Of a stretch of DNA of 64,000 bases, positions 18,159 through 27,188 are shown piece after piece. Each line of letters starts with the position of its first letter. Within the stretch, counting starts at the first letter, position 1. The stretch spans positions 2,542,001 to 2,606,000 of the forward strand of contig NZ_CP041198.1 of assembly GCF_006517815.1 (NCBI RefSeq), read 5' to 3'. A model generated the notes under the pieces. The model saw only the letters and a program-made list of their open reading frames with translations, did no database searches and was not told where the DNA came from. The stretch is from Pseudarthrobacter sp. NIBRBAC000502770. Its GTDB lineage: Bacteria; Actinomycetota; Actinomycetes; Actinomycetales; Micrococcaceae. Made by a program: the position numbers and the translations under genes.

Positions 18159-19091
18159 ATGATCATCGCCATCGGTAGCGTTATCCTCCTCGCAGCCATC
18201 TGCCTGCTGGGCGTGGCCGTGCTCCTGCCAAGCGCACCCTCGGTGCCGCTGGACCGCCGTCGCCCGTTTGAACCCGAGCCGCCATCCTCGCTGACCCGCG
18301 TGGCCTTGTCCGCAGTCAGGTCCTTCGAACGCCTCCTCGCCGGCCGGAACGTCAAGCCCTTTGCCCGGGCCGAACTGGAGAACGCAGGCCTGCGGCTCAG
18401 CCAGGCCGAGTTCTTCCTCCTGGTGGGGATCGGCGCCTGCGTCGGCATGCTGGTGGGCCTGGTCACTGTTGGCCCCGTCATGGGACTGCTGCTGGCCCTG
18501 CTGGCACCCTTCGTGGGCAAACTGGTCCTCGGGTTCCTGGCCGGCAAGCGCCGCACCGCCTTCGACAGCCAGCTGGGCGACACCCTGCAGCTGCTCTCCG
18601 GCGGCCTGCGCGCAGGGCACAGCATCCTGCGCGCCATCGACGCCGCGGCGACCGAGTCGCAGAAGCCCACCTCCGAGGAAATGCGGCGGGTGATCACCGA
18701 GACCAGCCTTGGCCGCGACCTGCTCGCCGCCCTCAACGACACCGCCGACCGGATGAAGAACGAGGACTTCGTGTGGATCTCGCAGGCCATCCAGATCAAC
18801 CGCGAGGTGGGCGGCAATTTGGCCGAGGTGCTGGACCAGGTCAACGAAACCATCCGCGAGCGCGCAGAGATCAAGGGCCACATCAAGGCCTTGGCCGCGG
18901 AAGGCAAGTTCTCCGCCTACATCCTGATCGCCATGCCGTTCGGCATTGTGGCCATGCTGCTGGCCGTGAGCCCCAACTACATGAACGCGATGTTCACCCA
19001 TCCGCTGGGCTGGGTGATGATCGGTGCCTCCTTTGTCCTGATGACCATCGGTGCGCTGTGGATGCGCAAGATTATCGACCTGAAGTTCTGA
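18159..19091 (+). CDS. tadB: TadB-like type II secretion F-domain membrane protein (cluster B)
   Basis: Encodes 310 residues from ATG 18159, preceded by GGGACGGG; upstream in-frame codons fall inside cpaF. The F-domain with GDTLQLLSGGLRAGHSILRAI and QINREVGGNLAEVLDQVNET matches the cluster A protein. Hydrophobic segments lie at the N-terminus, at about 80-120, and at the C-terminus. It forms the membrane platform with TadC. Confidence 0.9.
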   Translation: MIIAIGSVILLAAICLLGVAVLLPSAPSVPLDRRRPFEPEPPSSLTRVALSAVRSFERLLAGRNVKPFARAELENAGLRLSQAEFFLLVGIGACVGMLVGLVTVGPVMGLLLALLAPFVGKLVLGFLAGKRRTAFDSQLGDTLQLLSGGLRAGHSILRAIDAAATESQKPTSEEMRRVITETSLGRDLLAALNDTADRMKNEDFVWISQAIQINREVGGNLAEVLDQVNETIRERAEIKGHIKALAAEGKFSAYILIAMPFGIVAMLLAVSPNYMNAMFTHPLGWVMIGASFVLMTIGALWMRKIIDLKF

Positions 19092-19098
19092 GGACCCC

Positions 19099-19983
19099 AT
19101 GAACCTCATCGTCCTGCTGTCCGTCCTGCTGGTCTGCATCCCCCTGGGTGCCATGGCCTGGTCCGTCCTGACCGTGGACAAGCAGGGCCGCGTCGCGGTT
19201 ACCGACCTCCTCTCCCGTGGCGCCCCGCCCGCCGCAGTTGCACCTGCATCCACGCCGAGCCTGCTGGAAGGCATCGGCCGGCGCGTCACTCCCCCGGCCT
19301 ACGTGGCTTTCCTGGACCGGCTGCTGTCCCTCGCCGGCCGGCCCGCCTCAATGCCGCTGGGAAAGGTGCTGGGGTCCAAGCTCGCCCTCGGCCTGGCGGG
19401 CGTGGCGGTGGGCCTCTGGCTCGCGGGCATCGGAAGCAGCCCGTTGATGAAGCTCGCCGGCATCTTCGTCCTGGTCCTTGGCTACTTCATCCCGGACCTC
19501 CTCCTCTACAGCAAAGGCCAGGAGCGGCAGAAGGCCATGCAGCTTGAACTGGCCAACACGCTGGACCAGATGCTGATCTCCGTGGAGGCAGGGCTCGGCT
19601 TCGAAGGCGCCATGGCCCGCGCCGGCGAGAACGGCAAGGGCCCGCTGGCCGAGGAACTGGTCCGCACCCTCCAGGACATGCAGGTGGGACGCAGCCGCCG
19701 TGAGTCCTACATCGCCCTGGCGGAACGGACCAGCATCCCTGAGCTGCGCAGCTTCGTGCAGGCAGTGGTCCAGGCCGACACGTACGGCATCGCCATCAGC
19801 CGGGTCCTGCGTGTCCAGGCGAAGGTAATGCGCGTCAAGCGGCGCCAGCGGGCCGAGGAAAAAGCCATGAAACTGCCGGTCATGATCCTTTTCCCGCTGT
19901 TGTTCTTCATCTTCCCGGTCCTCTTCATCGCCATCCTGGGACCGGCCGTGATCAATACGGTGATGACGTTCAGCGGACAATAA
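19099..19983 (+). CDS. tadC: TadC-like type II secretion F-domain membrane protein (cluster B)
   Basis: Encodes 294 residues, the same length as the cluster A protein, from ATG 19099 with GAGGA upstream. NTLDQMLISVEAGLGFEGAMARAGE and the C-terminal LPVMILFPLLFFIFPVLFIA are nearly the same as in its paralogue. It is last gene of cluster B. I see no clear hairpin terminator in the 94 bases before the next gene, so readthrough into the Hpt-like gene is possible. Confidence 0.9.
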   Translation: MNLIVLLSVLLVCIPLGAMAWSVLTVDKQGRVAVTDLLSRGAPPAAVAPASTPSLLEGIGRRVTPPAYVAFLDRLLSLAGRPASMPLGKVLGSKLALGLAGVAVGLWLAGIGSSPLMKLAGIFVLVLGYFIPDLLLYSKGQERQKAMQLELANTLDQMLISVEAGLGFEGAMARAGENGKGPLAEELVRTLQDMQVGRSRRESYIALAERTSIPELRSFVQAVVQADTYGIAISRVLRVQAKVMRVKRRQRAEEKAMKLPVMILFPLLFFIFPVLFIAILGPAVINTVMTFSGQ

Positions 19984-20077
19984 TCGATACGCAGGGCGAC
20001 GGCAAGGTTGCCTCAAGGTTTACACAGAATGATAAGAAATTGGACGCCGAAGGATTTCCAGGAAGTAGCCTTGAACA

Positions 20078-20560
20078 ATGCAGAGTCAGGATCCCGGTTC
20101 CAGCGGAAAGAGCCCCGCTGTGGACTCCCCGCTGGCCGGGGTCCCGTTGCCTGCCGCTCCCGGGCCGGCGGCACGCACGGCCCTCTCACTCGAAGCGGCT
20201 GCGCTCTTGCCGTTGATTGACGCAGCCGTGCTGGCCGAACTCGAGGACGAACTGGCCGGTTCAGGACTGGCCCAGCGTTTCGCCCGCGACTACGCCGCCA
20301 TGTGGGACCTGCGCCTGGCGCGGCTGGGAACAGCCGTGGACACCCAGGACGAGGCCGCTGCCCTGGATGCCGTCATCAGCCTGAAGATCAGCTCTGCCAT
20401 GGTGGGCGGTGTCCGGCTGGCCAGGCTCGCCGAAGTCCTCGAAGGCCTCATCCGGAAGGGCGACTTTCTCCAGGGCCAGGCCATGATGGCGGGGGTGGCC
20501 CAGGATGGAGCCCGGACGGTGTCCGAGCTCCAGTCGACCTACATCCTGGAAAAGGGCTGA
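20078..20560 (+). CDS. Hpt-domain-like protein lacking the phospho-accepting histidine
   Basis: Encodes 160 residues from ATG 20078; AGGAAG lies a rather long 12 bases upstream. After a Pro/Ala/Ser-rich linker, residues 45-155 look like a helical histidine phosphotransfer domain. Its core is ISLKISSAMVGGVRLARL, where active Hpt domains have HxLKGSSxxxGxxRL. The histidine is replaced by Ile100 and the following glycine by Ile104. It therefore cannot act as a normal phosphotransfer protein but may bind a receiver domain. It lies between Tad cluster B and a convergent response regulator, which suggests a signalling role at this locus (inference). Confidence 0.7.
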   Translation: MQSQDPGSSGKSPAVDSPLAGVPLPAAPGPAARTALSLEAAALLPLIDAAVLAELEDELAGSGLAQRFARDYAAMWDLRLARLGTAVDTQDEAAALDAVISLKISSAMVGGVRLARLAEVLEGLIRKGDFLQGQAMMAGVAQDGARTVSELQSTYILEKG

Positions 20561-20563
20561 CGC

Positions 20564-21346
20564 TCAGGCGTCATCGGGCCTGCGCGGTGCGAGCCGGTAG
20601 CCTACCCCGCGGACGGTCTGCAGCCAGCGCGGAGACAGCTGGTCCTCCTTGAGCTTGCGCCGCAGGTTTCCCACATGCACCTCCACGGCCCGCTCATCCG
20701 CCTCGCTGATGTACGTGTCGTGGTCATAGAAGTCGCCCCGTACGGCGCGCACCAGGTCAGCCCTGGTGCACACGGCACCGCCGCCCTTGAGCAGGACGTG
20801 CAGCAGGTCGAATTCACTGCGGGTCAGTCCCAGCGGCTCACCCTTGACCTCCACCGTGCGTGTCCGGTGGTTCAGGAGGAGGCCGTTGTGCTGCAGCACC
20901 GCCGGGTCGGCGTGTACGGCAGGGGCCGCGGCCTGTCCCCAGTGCGACGGGGACGGCTGCTCCCCCGCGACCTCGTGCCGGGGCCTGCGCATCATTGCCG
21001 CCACCCTGGCCCGGAGTTCCCGCGGCCTGAAGGGTTTGGCAATGTAGTCGTCCGCGCCGGCATTCAGAGCCGACAGGAGGTCCGGTTCTTCCGTCCGTCC
21101 CGTCAGCATCACCACGTACGCGTTACTGAAATTCCGGATTCGCCGCAAAACCTCGAAGCCGTCAATATCCGGCAGGCCAATATCGAGCGTAACAACGTTG
21201 GCCTGCTTGCTGCGGACCACCTCAACCCCGGCCCGCCCATCAACAGCTGTATGCACTTCGAAGCCCGCTTGTGTCAGTACGCCTTCCAGGAGGTTCCGTA
21301 CATCCGCGTCATCTTCGATTACTACAGCTACACCAAGATCGTCCAT
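20564..21346 (-). CDS. OmpR/PhoB-family response regulator
   Basis: Encodes 260 residues when started at MDDLGVAVVIEDDADVRNLL (ATG at 21346); 22 further in-frame codons upstream are not receiver-like. The receiver domain has acidic D12/D13, the phospho-acceptor D55 in TLDIGLPDIDG, T82 and K104 in IAKPF. A linker of about 40 residues leads to a winged-helix DNA-binding domain with LTRSEFDLLHVLL and the ending VRGVGYRLAPRR. It is divergently transcribed from the histidine kinase at 21598 and probably partners with it. An inverted repeat at 21379-21397 in its leader is a candidate operator. Confidence 0.92.
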   Translation of the reverse strand: MDDLGVAVVIEDDADVRNLLEGVLTQAGFEVHTAVDGRAGVEVVRSKQANVVTLDIGLPDIDGFEVLRRIRNFSNAYVVMLTGRTEEPDLLSALNAGADDYIAKPFRPRELRARVAAMMRRPRHEVAGEQPSPSHWGQAAAPAVHADPAVLQHNGLLLNHRTRTVEVKGEPLGLTRSEFDLLHVLLKGGGAVCTRADLVRAVRGDFYDHDTYISEADERAVEVHVGNLRRKLKEDQLSPRWLQTVRGVGYRLAPRRPDDA

Positions 21347-21597
21347 TGCTATCCCTGCGCCAGGCGGAGATGGCCCCCCATTGGCCCAGCGCCAATGCCA
21401 TTCCCGCTCCAACCATTTATACGCTACTAGTAAGCCCTGCTGATCACAGCTGAATTCGCCCCGAAAATTGAAAAGTCAATTATTATGACAAGACGTGTGC
21501 AGTATGGAGCGGAAAGGGTAAGAAGCGGGGTAGGGAAAGCAATAGAAAGACCCCGCGGGGCCTGCCATCCAGTTGTGAAGGGGTACGAGTCAGAAAC
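21347..21597. promoter_or_regulatory. Divergent promoter region of the two-component pair
   Basis: It holds an inverted repeat CATTGGC-CCAGC-GCCAATG (21379-21397), flanked by a further TGGC/GCCA pair. On the minus strand TATAAA (21416-21421) could be a -10 element for the regulator gene. An AT-rich patch with ATTGAAAAGTCAAT lies near 21467-21480. These are candidates only; no start site can be assigned. Confidence 0.4.
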
Positions 21598-23259
21598 ATG
21601 GCTGAGCCATTGTTCCACCGCGGGCCCGGCCGCATCTTCCGGCGGCTGGGACCACGCGCCCAAGTGGTGCTGTGCCAGCTTCCCCTGACCGTGGTGGTGG
21701 CCGTCATCGCACTGATCACGCCCTCCGCGTGGCCATCCTTGTTGGGAAGTCCCTGGTACGGGGCCGGCGTGGCCCTGCACGGACTCCTGTTCCTGGCGTG
21801 CTTCCTGGTTCCCTGGGAACGCCTGCCGCACAGGCCGTACCTGCTGGTCCCCGTCCTGGACTTCCTGGCGATTGGCCTTATGCGCAACGGTGCGGCACCG
21901 CTCTTGCCGGGGCTGGCCGTCCTGGCGGTCTTCCCGGTCATCTGGCTCTCCGCATCCGGCATGCTGGCCCGCACCAGCCTGGTCCTCAGCTTCCTGGGGC
22001 CGTTCTTCATCATGGCTCCCACAGCGATTGGCCATCTTCCCGCCGTCACCGCATCAGACCTCACCACGGTGGTGCTCTTCCCCGTGATGATGCTCGCCGT
22101 TTCCCTGGCGATCCGCTTCGCGAGCGTGAACCTGCGCCTGCAGCAGCGCGAGCTGGCAGAGAAGGACCGTGAGCTCCGGAACCTGCTGGCGGCAAGCCGG
22201 GAACGGGAGAAGCTGCTTGAAACCGTCCTGGACGCCACCGACGTCGGAATTGCCGCCGTCGACAGTTCCGGCCACTTCCTGGTGTCCAACAGCCGCCAGC
22301 GCAACTTCCGCCGCGCCACGGGCGCTGACGACGCCATCCCGGGCCAGGGGCACCAGCTCATCTTCGGCCAGGACCGGCGGACGCTGCTTCCGCCTGACCG
22401 CCGGCCCATCAGCCGCGCCATGGCGGGGGAATCCTTCGCCGACTACCTCGTGTGGGCCGGTGAAGGCCCGGATCAGCGCGCAGTATCCACGGCGGCGCGT
22501 CCATTGGTCAGCGAGGACGGCAGGCTCACAGGAGCCGTTGTGGTCTACACCGACGTCACGGGCTGGGTGGAATCCCTGGCCGCCAACCAGGACCTTATCT
22601 CCAACGTCTCGCACGAGTTCAAGAACCCCTTGAACTCCATCATTGGCAACGTGGACCTGGTCCTGGAAGAGGCGGACAGCCTGCCACCGCACCTGGCCCA
22701 GCGGCTCCTGGTGGTCCAGCGGAATGCTGAGCGGCTCCTGGAGCTGGTGGCCGACCTCACCGCCACCACCGCCCTGAACGTCCACCCCAAGCGGACAGAC
22801 CTCGCCAGCCTGGTGGAGACCAGCCTCAGTTCGGCCCTGGCCTCGGCGCAGCGGTCCCATGTGGAGATCGCAGCCGACGTCCCCTCACCGTTGTGGGCCT
22901 ACGCGGACCCGCTGAGGATCGGGCAAGTGCTGGACAACCTGGTCTCGAACGCCATCAAGTACTCACCGGACGGCGGAAGGATCAGCATTAGCGCGACGAC
23001 GGATCCGCAGTGGGTGCGGCTGAGCGTCAGCGACACCGGGATGGGCATCTCCGACGACGACGCCGCCAAAGTCTTCAACCGCTTCTTCCGGACCGAATCG
23101 GCGCAAAAGGCGGCCATCCCGGGTGCAGGCCTGGGCCTCTCCATTACCCGGATGATCGTGGAGCGCCACGGCGGCAGCATCATGTGCGAGAGCGGGGAAG
23201 GCCAGGGCAGCACGTTCACGGTGACGCTCCCCGCAGAGGGTCCTCCGCCGTCGTTTTAG
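21598..23259 (+). CDS. Membrane-bound PAS sensor histidine kinase
   Basis: Encodes 553 residues. Six or so hydrophobic segments between about residues 25 and 190 form a membrane sensor region, followed by a short coiled segment, a PAS-like domain (about 205-320), and the kinase core. The phosphorylated histidine is H339 in SNVSHEFKNPLNSI. The ATP-binding domain shows the N box DNLVSNAIKYSPDG near 445, G1 DTGMGIS and G2 GAGLGLSI. It most likely phosphorylates the divergent response regulator. The signal sensed is unknown; proximity to the Tad genes suggests, but does not show, that it controls piliation. Confidence 0.92.
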   Translation: MAEPLFHRGPGRIFRRLGPRAQVVLCQLPLTVVVAVIALITPSAWPSLLGSPWYGAGVALHGLLFLACFLVPWERLPHRPYLLVPVLDFLAIGLMRNGAAPLLPGLAVLAVFPVIWLSASGMLARTSLVLSFLGPFFIMAPTAIGHLPAVTASDLTTVVLFPVMMLAVSLAIRFASVNLRLQQRELAEKDRELRNLLAASREREKLLETVLDATDVGIAAVDSSGHFLVSNSRQRNFRRATGADDAIPGQGHQLIFGQDRRTLLPPDRRPISRAMAGESFADYLVWAGEGPDQRAVSTAARPLVSEDGRLTGAVVVYTDVTGWVESLAANQDLISNVSHEFKNPLNSIIGNVDLVLEEADSLPPHLAQRLLVVQRNAERLLELVADLTATTALNVHPKRTDLASLVETSLSSALASAQRSHVEIAADVPSPLWAYADPLRIGQVLDNLVSNAIKYSPDGGRISISATTDPQWVRLSVSDTGMGISDDDAAKVFNRFFRTESAQKAAIPGAGLGLSITRMIVERHGGSIMCESGEGQGSTFTVTLPAEGPPPSF

Positions 23260-23271
23260 CAACGACCCGGA

Positions 23272-24165
23272 TCAGTGCTCGCGGACGGCCCTGGTCTGTT
23301 CGGCGCGGGCCAGCATTTCGCTGTCCGAGGGGTAGGCCACTTCCTCCAGCACCAGCGGATGGGGGGCCGCGAGGACCGACTTGGCGTCCCGCTTCTGCAG
23401 CAGCAGACGCTCGTGCAGCCAGCCCGGTTCTTCAATGCCTTCCCCCACGTACAGTGCCGAGCCGATGAGGGCCCGCACCATGTTGTGGCAGAACGCGTCC
23501 GCCTGGACGGTGGCCACAATGACGCCGTCCTCGCCGCGCCGGAACTCAAAGCGCTGTAGTTCCCTGATGGTGGTGGCTCCTTCGCGGGGCTTGCAGAAAG
23601 ACATGAAATTCTGCAGGCCCAGCAGCTGTGATGCACCCTGGTTCAGCAGGTCCTCGTCCAGCGGGTTCTTGTGCCACAGCGTGAAGTACCGCTCCAGCGG
23701 GTCCCACAGGGCGGGCCCGTCGGCTATCCGGTAGCTGTAGCGCCGCCAGAGCGCGGAAAAGCGTGCGTCGAAGCCCGCGGGTGCCGGCGAGATTTTGTGG
23801 ACCTCCACCGCCCCGTGCAGATCACCCAGGGACCGGTTCAGGGCACCGCGGAGGCGGCGCAGCATGGCGACGGCGGGATCAAGTTCGTGCCCGCGCGGCA
23901 GCCCCAGCCACTCGGCTTCGGTGAGGTCCAGGTGGACTACCTGGCCGCGGGCGTGCACGCCGGCGTCGGTCCGCCCGGCAACTGTGACCCGCACCTGGCG
24001 CCGGACCAGCAGCTCGATGGCTTCCTCGAGAACGCCCTGGACAGTGCGCAGGCCGGGCTGCAGCGCCCACCCGCTGAACGGGCCGCCGTCGTACGAAAGG
24101 TCAAGCCGGATACGCAAAAACCCGCCGCCCCCTGGAACGGGGGCCGCGGGTTTTTGGTGGTTCAC
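23272..24165 (-). CDS. truA: tRNA pseudouridine(38-40) synthase TruA
   Basis: The 297-residue frame from ATG 24165 contains LRIRLDLSYDGGPFSGWALQPG and VAGRTDAGVHARGQVVHLD; the aspartate in GRTDAGVHA is the catalytic residue that converts uridine to pseudouridine in the anticodon arm. CHNMVRALIGSALYVGEG is the usual C-terminal motif. The first 16 codons coincide with the hairpin terminator of rplQ (24116-24155), so the true start may be the TTG at 24117 (281 residues, LRIRLDLSYD). It follows rplQ as in many actinobacteria. Confidence 0.92.
   Translation of the reverse strand: MNHQKPAAPVPGGGGFLRIRLDLSYDGGPFSGWALQPGLRTVQGVLEEAIELLVRRQVRVTVAGRTDAGVHARGQVVHLDLTEAEWLGLPRGHELDPAVAMLRRLRGALNRSLGDLHGAVEVHKISPAPAGFDARFSALWRRYSYRIADGPALWDPLERYFTLWHKNPLDEDLLNQGASQLLGLQNFMSFCKPREGATTIRELQRFEFRRGEDGVIVATVQADAFCHNMVRALIGSALYVGEGIEEPGWLHERLLLQKRDAKSVLAAPHPLVLEEVAYPSDSEMLARAEQTRAVREH
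24116..24155. terminator. rplQ terminator, overlapping the truA 5' end
   Basis: AAAAACCCGCCGCCCCC (24116-24132) pairs with 24139-24155 with a single C-C mismatch and a TGGAAC loop. On both strands it ends in five T, so it can work in either direction. On the minus strand it lies after rplQ and inside the first codons of the longest truA frame. Confidence 0.85.
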
Positions 24166-24197
24166 AGACCTAAGTCTATGCGAAGAGAATCAGCGAA

Positions 24198-24779
24198 TTA
24201 CTTCGCGTCCTTCTCCTCAGCGGCGGGAGCCTCGGCAGCTTCCTCAGCGGCGGGTGCCTCTTCGGTTGCAGCTTCTTCGGCAGGAGCCTCAGCAGCTTCG
24301 GTCTCGACGACCTCGGCCTCGGGAGCTTCTTCTGCAGCGGGGGCAGCAGCAGCTTCCTTCTTGTCGGCGTCGCGCTTTGCAGCGGAAGTAGCCTCAGCAA
24401 CTACGGCCTGCTTCGCGGAAACCGGCTCGAGGACCAGTTCGATGACAGCCATGGGAGCGTTGTCGCCCTTGCGGTTGCCGATCTTGGTGATGCGGGTGTA
24501 GCCGCCGTCGCGGTTCTCCACAGCCTGGGCGATGTCGGTGAACAGCTCGTGGACGACGCCCTTGTTGCTGATCAGGCCGAGCACGCGGCGGCGGGAAGCG
24601 AGGTCGCCACGCTTGGCGAACGTCACCAGGCGCTCTGCGTACGGCTTCAGGCGCTTGGCCTTGGTCACCGTGGTGGTGATCCGCTTGTGCTCGAACAGGG
24701 ATGAGGCCAGGTTCGCGAGCATGAGACGCTCGTGAGCCGGGCCGCCGCCGAGGCGCGGACCCTTAGTGGGGGTAGGCAT
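24198..24779 (-). CDS. rplQ: 50S ribosomal protein L17
   Basis: Encodes 193 residues. The first 120 or so are canonical L17 ([44 protein letters not shown] is the start region, given here only as a landmark by its first residues [10 protein letters not shown]). The last 70 residues are an Ala/Glu-rich low-complexity tail ending EEKDAK that is absent from E. coli L17. L17 lies near the peptide exit tunnel. It follows rpoA by 68 bases. Confidence 0.95.
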   Translation of the reverse strand: MPTPTKGPRLGGGPAHERLMLANLASSLFEHKRITTTVTKAKRLKPYAERLVTFAKRGDLASRRRVLGLISNKGVVHELFTDIAQAVENRDGGYTRITKIGNRKGDNAPMAVIELVLEPVSAKQAVVAEATSAAKRDADKKEAAAAPAAEEAPEAEVVETEAAEAPAEEAATEEAPAAEEAAEAPAAEEKDAK

Positions 24780-24847
24780 AATTGTTTCTCCTCATGTGGA
24801 AGCCGTGGGCGGCACACCATGGTGCTGCCCGCCGGCCAAGGTCTGGT

Positions 24848-25858
24848 TTAGAGTTCGTCGTCGCCGAAAGCGGCGTCGTCCTCTTCGATTGCTGCGGCGC
24901 GTGCTGCGAGGTCAAAACCGGGAGGCGAGTCCTTGAGGGACAGGCCCAGTTCAACCAGCTTTGCCTTGACCTCGTCAATGGACTTGGCACCGAAGTTGCG
25001 GATGTCCATCAGGTCAGCCTCGGAGCGGGCAACGAGTTCACCCACGGTGTGGATGCCCTCACGCTTGAGGCAGTTGTAGGAACGGACGGTGAGGTCCAGA
25101 TCCTCGATCGGCAGTGCCATGTCGGCTGCCAGCGCAGCGTCGGTGGGCGACGGGCCGATCTCGATACCTTCAGCTGCGGTGTTCAGCTCACGGGCCAGAC
25201 CGAACAGTTCCACCAGGGTGGTGCCTGCGGAAGCAACGGCATCGCGCGGGGCGATGGCCTGCTTGGTCTCGACGTCGACAATCAGCTTGTCGAAGTCGGT
25301 GCGCTGCTCAACACGGGTTGCTTCCACGCGGAAAGTAACCTTCAGCACCGGCGAGTAGATGGAGTCAACCGGGATACGGCCGATCTCTGCGTCGCCGGAC
25401 TTGTTCTGAGCTGCCGAAACGTAGCCGCGGCCGCGCTCGATGGTCAGTTCGAGTTCGAACTTGCCCTTCGAGTTCAGCGTGGCGATGTGCAGATCCGGGT
25501 TGTGGAATTCGACGCCGGCCGGCGGAGCGATGTCCGCGGCGGTGACGACTCCGGGGCCCTGCTTGCGCAGGTAAGCCACGACAGGCTCGTCGTGCTCGGA
25601 GGAAACCGAGAGGCTCTTGATGTTAAGGATGATCTCGGTGACATCTTCCTTGACACCCGGAACCGTGGTGAACTCGTGCAGCACACCATCGATCCGGATG
25701 CTGGTTACGGCAGCACCGGGGATGGAGGAGAGCAGGGTACGGCGGAGGGAGTTTCCGAGGGTGTAGCCGAAGCCCGGTTCCAGCGGTTCGATGATGAAAC
25801 GCGAACGGTTTTCGGAGACGACCTCTTCGGAGAGGGTGGGGCGCTGTGCAATGAGCAC
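24848..25858 (-). CDS. rpoA: DNA-directed RNA polymerase subunit alpha
   Basis: Encodes 336 residues from a GTG start (25856-25858). The N-terminal dimerisation domain is marked by [20 protein letters not shown] and the C-terminal domain, which binds UP elements and activators, by [17 protein letters not shown] and [16 protein letters not shown]. An acidic tail follows ([14 protein letters not shown]). rpsD, which in many bacteria lies between rpsK and rpoA, is absent here. The 130-base leader contains CCGCTATATGA (25882-25892), a motif also found twice before rpoB. Confidence 0.97.
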
Positions 25859-25881
25859 TTAGGTTTCCTTTCGGCGAGCAT

Positions 25882-25892
25882 CCGCTATATGA
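25882..25892 (-). promoter_or_regulatory. TCATATAGCGG motif in the rpoA leader
   Basis: On the minus strand this reads TCATATAGCGG, 23 bases before the rpoA start. The identical 11-mer occurs at 61182-61192 and 61265-61275 in front of rpoB. It could contain a -10-like hexamer or be a shared leader element; no matching -35 is evident. Confidence 0.35.
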
Positions 25893-25988
25893 CGCAACAC
25901 AGGTGGTGGAAATTCGGTCTGAAGACTTAACGCGCTGGGCTTGCCCGGACCATCACTGGTCCGGGCAAGCTCCTGCTGCGGAAAAGAA

Positions 25989-26390
25989 TTAGACGCGGCG
26001 GCGCTTCGGCGGGCGGCAGCCGTTGTGCGCTGCGGGGGTGACGTCCTGGATGGAGCCAACCTCAAGGCCTGCGGCCTGCAGCGAACGGATGGCGGTTTCG
26101 CGTCCGGAACCCGGTCCCTTGACGAAAACGTCTACCTTGCGCATGCCGTGCTCCTGCGCACGCTTGGCAGCGGCTTCGGCAGCCATCTGGGCAGCGAACG
26201 GGGTGGACTTGCGCGAGCCCTTGAAGCCAACCTCACCGGAGGAAGCCCAGGAAATAACAGCGCCGCTCGGATCCGTGATGGAAACGATGGTGTTGTTAAA
26301 GGTGCTCTTGATGTGCGCCTGGCCAAGCGCGATATTCTTCTTGTCCTTCTTACGCGGCTTGCGAACCGCGCCACGAGTCTTCGGGGGCAT
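25989..26390 (-). CDS. rpsK: 30S ribosomal protein S11
   Basis: Encodes 133 residues of canonical S11, with a basic N-terminus, [16 protein letters not shown] and the conserved C-terminus [14 protein letters not shown]11 lies on the 30S platform near the mRNA exit. It is second in the rpsM-rpsK pair, 54 bases after rpsM, and followed by a 130-base gap to rpoA. Confidence 0.97.
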   Translation of the reverse strand: MPPKTRGAVRKPRKKDKKNIALGQAHIKSTFNNTIVSITDPSGAVISWASSGEVGFKGSRKSTPFAAQMAAEAAAKRAQEHGMRKVDVFVKGPGSGRETAIRSLQAAGLEVGSIQDVTPAAHNGCRPPKRRRV

Positions 26391-26444
26391 TTTTTCTCCT
26401 ACAGAAAGTTATTGGGGAAAGTCCGTAAATCCCGGGCGGGAATT

Positions 26445-26819
26445 TTAACGGGCCTTCTTCTTGCCGGCGACGGTACGCTTCGGGCCCTTGCGGGTACGTG
26501 CGTTGGTCTTCGTACGCTGACCGCGTACGGGCAGGCCCTTGCGGTGGCGCAGGCCTTCGTAGCTGCCGATCTCAACCTTGCGGCGGATATCTGCTGCTAC
26601 TTCGCGGCGAAGGTCACCCTCAACCTTGTAGTTGCCTTCAATGTAGTCACGCAGCTCAACCAGCTGGGCATCAGTCAGGTCCTTGACGCGGACGTCAGCG
26701 CTGATGCCAGTGGCAGCCAGGGTTTCGTGTGCACGGGTCTTGCCCACGCCGTAGATGTAAGTAAGCGCAATTTCCAGCCGCTTTTCGCGGGGAATGTCTA
26801 CGCCAGCGAGACGAGCCAT
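26445..26819 (-). CDS. rpsM: 30S ribosomal protein S13
   Basis: Encodes 124 residues: [19 protein letters not shown], the helix-turn region [14 protein letters not shown] and the basic C-terminal tail [19 protein letters not shown]13 sits in the head of the 30S subunit and contacts the 50S subunit and the P-site tRNA. It is preceded by a 184-base gap after rpmJ in which I see no other gene. Confidence 0.97.
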   Translation of the reverse strand: MARLAGVDIPREKRLEIALTYIYGVGKTRAHETLAATGISADVRVKDLTDAQLVELRDYIEGNYKVEGDLRREVAADIRRKVEIGSYEGLRHRKGLPVRGQRTKTNARTRKGPKRTVAGKKKAR

Positions 26820-27003
26820 AGTGGCAGTACTCCTTGATAAACCGGAGGTCGTAGGCAGTACACCCGCACGTTCCGTGCGGCCCCAGCCTCCGACCGGGGG
26901 TTAGCTGTCCGGACTCTTTCGAGCTCAATGTTCCAGATCAGCTTGTGCTGCCTTTATTTACTTGCGTGGGTTAGCAACCCAGGATTTCCTTCAGGGAAGG
27001 AAA

Positions 27004-27117
27004 TTAGCCCTGGCGCTGCTTGTGGCGCGGGTTCTCGCAGATCACCATGACCCGGCCATTACGGCGGATCACTTTGCACTTTTCGCAGATCTGCTTGACG
27101 CTCGGCTTGACCTTCAT
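27004..27117 (-). CDS. rpmJ: 50S ribosomal protein L36
   Basis: A 37-codon gene: [17 protein letters not shown] followed by [20 protein letters not shown]. The four zinc ligands C11, C14, C27 and H32 of the zinc-binding (C+) form are present. It sits 71 bases downstream of infA, its usual partner. Confidence 0.96.
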   Translation of the reverse strand: MKVKPSVKQICEKCKVIRRNGRVMVICENPRHKQRQG

Positions 27118-27188
27118 GGCATTCCTTTGCGTGTAGCAGTTTGGTCAACTGGAGCAACGGTCAGCTTGCACTGCCGCAGCCCAGCAAT

